NCBI GenBank assembly: GCA_916049555.1
Contig: CAJZIB010000031.1
Coordinates: 1 to 8,287 of the forward strand
Origin: an uncultured Candidatus Saccharibacteria bacterium
Lineage (GTDB): Bacteria > Patescibacteriota > Saccharimonadia > Saccharimonadales > Saccharimonadaceae
Direction of reading: 5' to 3'
DNA length: 8,287 bases
The notes beneath the pieces are model-generated. The model was not told where the DNA came from. It made no database searches and worked only from the letters and a program-made list of their open reading frames with translations. The translations under genes were made by a program, and so were the position numbers. Each line of letters starts with the position of its first letter. The first letter of the stretch is position 1. This document shows positions 4,712 through 8,287 of this stretch, piece by piece.

Positions 4712-6862
4712 ATGGTTAAATCAAATACCGATAATAAGCAGTCTGAAACGATTTCAGAAATTTCATTAAGGCTCAAGCAAAAATCCGCAAAAAATCGCAA
4801 AATCCGAGTGCGACTCACACACCCGTTCAAACGCCCAACCCATTTTACGGCTCATTTCATGTTTTTCCTTCTGGTGCTCGTCTCGCTCGTTTTTAGTTTA
4901 GCCTACCTCAGCAGTCGTGGCGAAAACACTGACCTAATTGCAACCACAAAAAGCCTTATCTCAGACCAGAAAACCTACGAGAAAGATTTCACATCCGCAG
5001 GATTCGATATTGAAAATCCGAATATCATTCTGAATCCATACAAAAATTCACCTCTCACCGCACTTTTTATTTTTGAAACCGAAAACGAAGTTTCTCCAAC
5101 CGTTACAATAAAGGGCCGAGACGAAAAGACCACCATTTCTCACCAGTTCGAAAAGACAAAAAAGCATTTCCTCCCAATTTACGGATTATACCCAGATACC
5201 GAAAACATAATTCACATTGCCTATGAGGAGCCAATTGAGAAAAAACTAGATTCAAATCTCTCAGAAGAGGATAAAATAGTTCTCAAGAGTTTAGTCAAAA
5301 CAGTTGATCGCGAATTCAAAATCAAGACTGATCCACTTCCAGCTGGCCTACCTCAAGCAAGCGTCAGCAACCTAGACAAAGCTGAACTAAATTCCGATTT
5401 TTATTTCTTCAGCCCAGCCACCAAAAATAACAAGATGGTCGCTTATGACATTAATGGCGACATCCGCTGGTATTTAGCCACCCCAGCACTCTGGCAGAAC
5501 ACAAGACTAAATAATGGCCATCTCCTAGTCAGTACTGAGCGCCTTTTCAGCGCGCCATATTATATGACCGGCCTTTATGAAATAGATTTACTTGGTAAAA
5601 TCTATGCTGAATATTCACTCCCTGGCGGCTATCACCACGATTATTTCGAACTACAAAACGGCAATCTCATCGTCGCCACCAATAATTTTGAAAATTCCAA
5701 TGACACCGTCGAGGATTACGTAGTAGAACTTGATCGCAAAACTGGCAATATCGTAAAAACCATCGATTTGAAGAAAATTCTCAAAACCGATGACGGTAAA
5801 AGTGAAAATTGGACCAAGCAAGACTGGTTCCACAATAACTCAGTTTATTATGACCGGCACACCAATTCACTCATCCTCTCTGGTCGTCATCAGGACATTG
5901 TCGCCAGCATCGATTATACAACTGAGAAAATTAACTGGTTATTCGGCGACTCAACCAATTGGTCATCCGAATATCAAAATTATTTCTTAAAGCCTGTCGG
6001 AGATAACTTTGAATATCAATGGTCTCAACACGCCGCCAAACTTACCCCAGAAGGATATCTCTTCCTCTTTGATAATGGCAATAATAAATCAAAAGATCCA
6101 AGTTCCTATGTTCAGGCAGCAAACTCCTATTCACGCGGGGTACTCTACAAAATAAATGCCGAGCAGAAAACGGTTGAACAAATCTGGCAATTCGGCAAAG
6201 AACGTGGCAGCGACTTCTATTCACCATATATTTCTGACGTCGACTATCTTAGCAAAGACCATTACCTCATCCACTCTGGCGGCATCGTTAAATCAGACGG
6301 TAAACCATCTAATCAGCCAGCCGGACTCACCGATGGAAAAGTCACTCTACTTTCCGATACCGTCGAAATTAAGGATGGTAAAATAATTTTTGAAATAAAA
6401 TCACCAACCAATAACTTCCGTGTTGAAAAGATGGATGCCTATACCGGAGTGGACTTCGCACTCATCGACGCAAGGCGTCTCGGTACTCTCGGAGTCACCG
6501 AAGTCTCTGGTAAAAAACAAGGCGTCATCACTGATACCGATGTCGACCAAGAATTCCTAAAATATCACAAAATCACACTCAAAAACGAAGAAGATCGCCT
6601 TGTCTTCTCTGGACAATTCAAGCGTGAAGACCAGGTCAGAATCGCTCTCTATCGCAACTTCAACACTAATTTCTACAATCTCAAGATTAGCAAGAATCCT
6701 CTCACTGCACTTTGCGTCGATATTCTCACCGAAGACGAGGATCAAAACGGCATTATGGTCACAAAATACATCAATAAAGACGGACTTCGCGGAAATTATT
6801 CCGTCTATATCGAGTATAATGGTAAATTATATAATACAGGTAAGTACTTCAATGCAAACTAA
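4712..6862 (+). CDS. Membrane-anchored arylsulfate sulfotransferase (ASST)-like enzyme
   Basis: The protein (716 aa from the ATG at 4712) should transfer sulfate between phenolic donors and acceptors without PAPS, if it behaves like characterised ASSTs. A basic N-terminus, then one membrane segment (about 47-66, HFMFFLLVLVSLVFSLAYL), places the rest outside the membrane. Residues about 100-205 resemble the N-terminal beta domain of the family; from about 225 on, repeated strands suggest the beta-propeller. Candidate active-site residues sit in family-like contexts: H308/H309 in GYHHDY, H374 in DWFHNNSV, R392 in SGRHQD and H440 in QHAAKL. In the E. coli CFT073 enzyme the catalytic set is H252, H356, R374 and H436; the His-to-Arg spacing of 18 is identical here. 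The calcium/disulfide details of that enzyme are not evident, and only one cysteine (C668) exists. Physiological substrates are unknown. The last 11 bp overlap the next gene. Confidence 0.88.
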   Translation: MVKSNTDNKQSETISEISLRLKQKSAKNRKIRVRLTHPFKRPTHFTAHFMFFLLVLVSLVFSLAYLSSRGENTDLIATTKSLISDQKTYEKDFTSAGFDIENPNIILNPYKNSPLTALFIFETENEVSPTVTIKGRDEKTTISHQFEKTKKHFLPIYGLYPDTENIIHIAYEEPIEKKLDSNLSEEDKIVLKSLVKTVDREFKIKTDPLPAGLPQASVSNLDKAELNSDFYFFSPATKNNKMVAYDINGDIRWYLATPALWQNTRLNNGHLLVSTERLFSAPYYMTGLYEIDLLGKIYAEYSLPGGYHHDYFELQNGNLIVATNNFENSNDTVEDYVVELDRKTGNIVKTIDLKKILKTDDGKSENWTKQDWFHNNSVYYDRHTNSLILSGRHQDIVASIDYTTEKINWLFGDSTNWSSEYQNYFLKPVGDNFEYQWSQHAAKLTPEGYLFLFDNGNNKSKDPSSYVQAANSYSRGVLYKINAEQKTVEQIWQFGKERGSDFYSPYISDVDYLSKDHYLIHSGGIVKSDGKPSNQPAGLTDGKVTLLSDTVEIKDGKIIFEIKSPTNNFRVEKMDAYTGVDFALIDARRLGTLGVTEVSGKKQGVITDTDVDQEFLKYHKITLKNEEDRLVFSGQFKREDQVRIALYRNFNTNFYNLKISKNPLTALCVDILTEDEDQNGIMVTKYINKDGLRGNYSVYIEYNGKLYNTGKYFNAN

Positions 6863-7520
6863 TCAGCCAAAAATCAAAGTTGATATTAAAACTCCAAATG
6901 CTGCAAAAACCAAAAAGCGTCTAATTTTTGCCGTCACTGGCGCAGTTTTCTGCCTCATTTGCGGTATGCTCTATTCACTCAGTCTTAATTTCAAGCAAGA
7001 AAATAATTCCAGTAACAAAAACACCCACGCACAAGCCGCCAAGAACTCCAACCAAAATTCGAAGAACTCAGACAAAAAATCCCAGAACTCAAGCACCAAT
7101 AACTCAGAAACTGAAGAGTCCGAAAGTTCTAGCTTTAAGTTTGCCAAAAACACCGAAGCCGACATCAAGTCCTCGAAAGATAAACTCAATATCTATATTT
7201 TCTGGGGAGACGGCTGTCCGCATTGCAAGCATCTCGCAGAATTTCTTGGCGAGAAACAATCCGAAATTGGCGATAAGATTTCACTCTATACTTTTGAGGT
7301 CTGGAAAGATAAAAATAACTTAGCCTTCTTGAAAAGTTTTGGGAAATTCCTCGGCGAGAATCCAAAAGGTGTTCCATATATAATTATTGGCAACAAAACC
7401 TACTCAGGTTTCTCTGAAACTGATGAAGAAACTAAGCAGGAAATCATCAATCTTATCAAAACTGAAGCAAGTAAGACCGACAAAATTGACAAATATCAAG
7501 AATACAAAAAGTCCAAATAA
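6852..7520 (+). CDS. Membrane-anchored thioredoxin-fold protein with CPHC active site
   Basis: Starting at the ATG at 6852, which overlaps the sulfotransferase stop by 11 bp, the protein has 222 residues. A weak AGGTAAG lies upstream and translational coupling is likely. The frame is open further upstream, but that stretch is an out-of-frame reading of the preceding gene. Architecture: basic N-terminus (1-23), one membrane segment (about 24-44, containing CLIC at 34-37), a long Asn/Ser/Lys-rich linker (about 48-95) and a thioredoxin fold from about 111. The fold begins LNIYIFWGDGCPHC, with the redox pair C122/C125, and ends with GVPYIIIGNKTYSGF, where Pro175 is the cis-proline. CPHC is the active-site dipeptide of DsbA, but the fold lacks room for DsbA's large helical insertion, so it is a plain thioredoxin-like domain. 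It should act on thiols outside the membrane; oxidase, reductase or isomerase direction cannot be told. Confidence 0.88.
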   Translation: MQTNQPKIKVDIKTPNAAKTKKRLIFAVTGAVFCLICGMLYSLSLNFKQENNSSNKNTHAQAAKNSNQNSKNSDKKSQNSSTNNSETEESESSSFKFAKNTEADIKSSKDKLNIYIFWGDGCPHCKHLAEFLGEKQSEIGDKISLYTFEVWKDKNNLAFLKSFGKFLGENPKGVPYIIIGNKTYSGFSETDEETKQEIINLIKTEASKTDKIDKYQEYKKSK

Positions 7521-7529
7521 ATCTTGATA
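7494..7529. repeat. 8-bp inverted repeat spanning the thioredoxin gene end
   Basis: TATCAAGA (7494-7501) and TCTTGATA (7522-7529) are perfect inverted copies with a 20-bp loop that contains the TAA. The downstream arm includes the -35 of the next promoter. There is no T-tract, so a simple terminator is unlikely; it could instead be an operator-like site or chance. Confidence 0.35.
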
Positions 7530-7552
7530 ATCCCATCTATCCTTGTTATAAT
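7524..7552 (+). promoter_or_regulatory. Strong promoter of the tRNA-Tyr/tRNA-Thr unit
   Basis: TTGATA (7524-7529), a 17-bp spacer and a perfect TATAAT (7547-7552) preceded by TGT (7544-7546). This is the closest match to the sigma-70 consensus in the window, as expected for a stable-RNA unit. Predicted start near 7558-7560, about 70 bases before the mature tRNA-Tyr. Confidence 0.85.
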
Positions 7553-7557
7553 AAACC

Positions 7558-7629
7558 TGTTCACGATATGCTTGGCGCGAGCCAAATATCGGAATGCGCT
7601 AGGCAAAGTGCGAACAATCACCTAGCAAT
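7558..7629 (+). ncRNA. Structured 5' leader of the tRNA-Tyr transcript, possible pseudoknot
   Basis: About 70 nt separate the predicted start from the tRNA. CGATAT/ATATCG and TTGGC/GCCAA (7564-7591) form an 11-bp hairpin with a GC bulge and a GCGA (GNRA) tetraloop. GCTAGG (7598-7603) pairs with CCTAGC (7621-7626). TGTTC at the very 5' end (7558-7562) pairs with GAACA (7612-7616), which lies in the loop of the second stem, so the two helices cross and form a pseudoknot. I do not recognise the family. It may be only a processed leader, or a regulatory or autonomous small RNA. Confidence 0.4.
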
Positions 7630-7714
7630 GCTGGAGTAGTCTAGCGGCAATGACAAGAGACTGTAAATCTCTCGGGTTACACCTTCGTAGGTTCGAGTCC
7701 TACCTCCAGCACCA
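7630..7714 (+). tRNA. tRNA-Tyr(GUA), encoded CCA
   Basis: This 85-nt class II tRNA has a perfect acceptor GCTGGAG/CTCCAGC, an anticodon stem AGAGA/TCTCT with loop CTGTAAA (anticodon GTA at 7663-7665), an extended variable arm containing GGT-TAC-ACC, a T-arm GTAGG-TTCGAGT-CCTAC with a normal T-loop, A73 and encoded CCA (7712-7714). It is transcribed from the strong promoter at 7524-7552. Confidence 0.96.
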
Positions 7715-7724
7715 TAAGTTCATT

Positions 7725-7757
7725 AAAATCCCCAGTCAAATTGATGTGGGAATTTTT
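7725..7757 (+). terminator. Hairpin with T-run between tRNA-Tyr and tRNA-Thr(GGU)
   Basis: AAAATCCCCA (7725-7734) pairs with TGGGAATTTT (7747-7756), nine of ten positions, closing a 12-nt loop and leading into T residues. It resembles a terminator, yet the next tRNA starts five bases later and has no promoter of the extended -10 type, so partial read-through or a processing role is likely. Confidence 0.45.
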
Positions 7758-7761
7758 ATAT

Positions 7762-7836
<75 letters not shown>

Positions 7837-7856
7837 TGAGAAGAAATAAAAAAAGA

Positions 7857-7886
7857 AGAGTTCGAAAGAACTCTATTTTTATTTTT
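7857..7886 (+). terminator. Rho-independent terminator after tRNA-Thr(GGU)
   Basis: AGAGTTC-GAAA-GAACTCT (7857-7874) is a 7-bp stem with a GAAA tetraloop, followed by ATTTTTATTTTT. It lies 20 bases after the CCA end and should end the tRNA transcript. Confidence 0.85.
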
Positions 7887-7893
7887 AAAATAT

Positions 7894-7920
7894 AAAATTT
7901 AGAACTTGTTCTATAATTTT
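7894..7920. terminator. Second A/T-rich hairpin, possibly bidirectional terminator
   Basis: AAAATT-TAGAAC (7894-7905), loop TT, GTTCTA-T-AATTTT (7908-7920): twelve pairs with one bulged T. A-rich sequence on the left and T-rich sequence on the right allow termination from either side. Confidence 0.5.
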
Positions 7921-8015
7921 AGGTTTTAAAAATTAAAATACAGAGCGGAGCGATTCTTTTTTATTTCAACGAATCAGACGCCTGTATGCGAAGCATACTA
8001 GGCGGCTATTATATA

Positions 8016-8024
8016 TGGTACAAT
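8016..8024 (+). promoter_or_regulatory. Extended -10 promoter near the right end
   Basis: TGgTACAAT (8016-8024) follows the window's promoter pattern. The ATG at 8031 is six bases past the hexamer, the same geometry as the leaderless genes. No good -35 is visible. Confidence 0.5.
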
Positions 8025-8030
8025 ATAGGT

Positions 8031-8247
8031 ATGCATTTATCCAGATCAGAATGAAAAAATCATATCTGCGTATGGCTGGATTATTTTGTAGAAAAACAAC
8101 CATCCTAAAGTCGGGCCTGATACATAGATTAATCTTTTTATAAATGATGATAAAAAATATATTTTAATCGTAGTCGATTATAATAACGATTATGAGTTCG
8201 ATGTTTTCCGCATCTGTTATATTAGGTTTCATAAAAACATTGCATAA
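8031..8247 (+). pseudogene. Probable decayed short gene with frameshift and two TAG codons
   Basis: The ATG at 8031 opens only MHLSRSE before a TGA. Shifted by one base, the next frame (8032-8247) reads like a real protein interrupted by TAG at 8089-8091 and 8125-8127 and ending at TAA 8245-8247. Its segments include YPDQNEKIISAYGWIIL, KNNHPKVGPDT and FINDDKKYILIVVDYNNDY. A start-proximal frameshift plus two nonsense codons each one base from CAG/AAG suggests a small gene in decay. I do not recognise a family. The call rests on composition and the promoter only; the stretch could instead be non-coding. Beyond 8247 nothing is recognised up to the window edge. Confidence 0.35.
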
Positions 8248-8287
8248 AATCAATATCATTCCTAAAACATAATCTGCTTTCGTCCGT

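Noticed and set aside
6600..6851. Upstream extension of the thioredoxin gene to an ATG at 6600
   Set aside because: This part overlaps the sulfotransferase coding sequence out of frame, is low in sequence quality (Ser/Thr-rich shadow) and would place the membrane segment deep inside the protein. The ATG at 6852 gives a normal signal anchor.
7558..7626. Glutamine (glnA/downstream-peptide) riboswitch
   Set aside because: GTTCA, a following hairpin, TAGG and GAAC are superficially similar, but the crossing GCTAGG/CCTAGC helix and the missing core consensus do not fit that class.
8051..8143. 30-residue open frame starting MKKSYLRMAG
   Set aside because: It is short, has no ribosome site, and overlaps a better-looking frame.
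8164..8286. Minus-strand partial frame of about 40 residues reaching the right edge
   Set aside because: Its C-terminal IELIIVIIIDYD looks like the complement of A/T-rich codons, there is no supporting signal, and the plus-strand frame has better protein-like composition. It cannot be excluded without sequence beyond 8287.

Overview
The window looks like chromosome of a small-genome Patescibacteria/CPR bacterium, most likely Candidatus Saccharibacteria (TM7). This is inferred from gene style, not from a marker-gene match: a large Cys-containing surface protein ending in a 'LRADAYFWAYR'-like segment, a very short clamp-loader delta' subunit, a membrane-anchored TPR protein, CCA-encoding tRNA genes and compact spacing. 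All six protein genes are intact under the standard bacterial code and end in TAA or TAG. None contains an in-frame TGA, so UGA=Gly recoding (SR1/Gracilibacteria) is unlikely.

Layout. Positions 1-1479 hold the 3' part of a surface-protein gene, followed by a degenerate echo of its own C-terminal codons (to 1552). Positions 1605-3299 are a two-gene unit: an RluA-type pseudouridine synthase and a DNA polymerase III delta'-like protein, 9 bp apart. Positions 3357-4340 encode a TPR protein with an N-terminal membrane anchor. tRNA-Thr(UGU) is at 4401-4476, followed by a hairpin-rich array that repeats the tRNA's own acceptor 3' strand at 82-83 bp intervals. Positions 4712-7520 hold a translationally coupled pair: a membrane-anchored arylsulfate sulfotransferase (ASST)-like enzyme with the expected His/His/Arg/His residues, and a membrane-anchored thioredoxin-fold protein with a CPHC active site. 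tRNA-Tyr(GUA) and tRNA-Thr(GGU) follow at 7630-7836, behind a strong promoter and a folded 5' leader. The last 450 bp contain terminators, a second echo of a tRNA-Thr acceptor strand, a promoter and what looks like a decayed short gene.

Regulation. Six places carry the same extended -10 pattern (TGn then TATAAT-like). At rluA, at the TPR gene and at position 8031 it sits 6-8 nt before an ATG, which implies leaderless mRNAs. At the sulfotransferase gene the same motif covers an upstream in-frame ATG and is followed by a good Shine-Dalgarno, so the true start is 4712 rather than 4679.

Most unusual signals: (1) both tRNA-Thr genes are followed by a hairpin that carries that same tRNA's own acceptor 3' strand, in a shared modular layout; (2) tRNA-Thr(UGU) has a non-canonical elbow, with A18 in the D-loop and GGCAGAG in place of the UUCRANU T-loop; (3) the ASST/CPHC pair recalls the enterobacterial ASST-DsbL arrangement, yet this ASST has only one cysteine.
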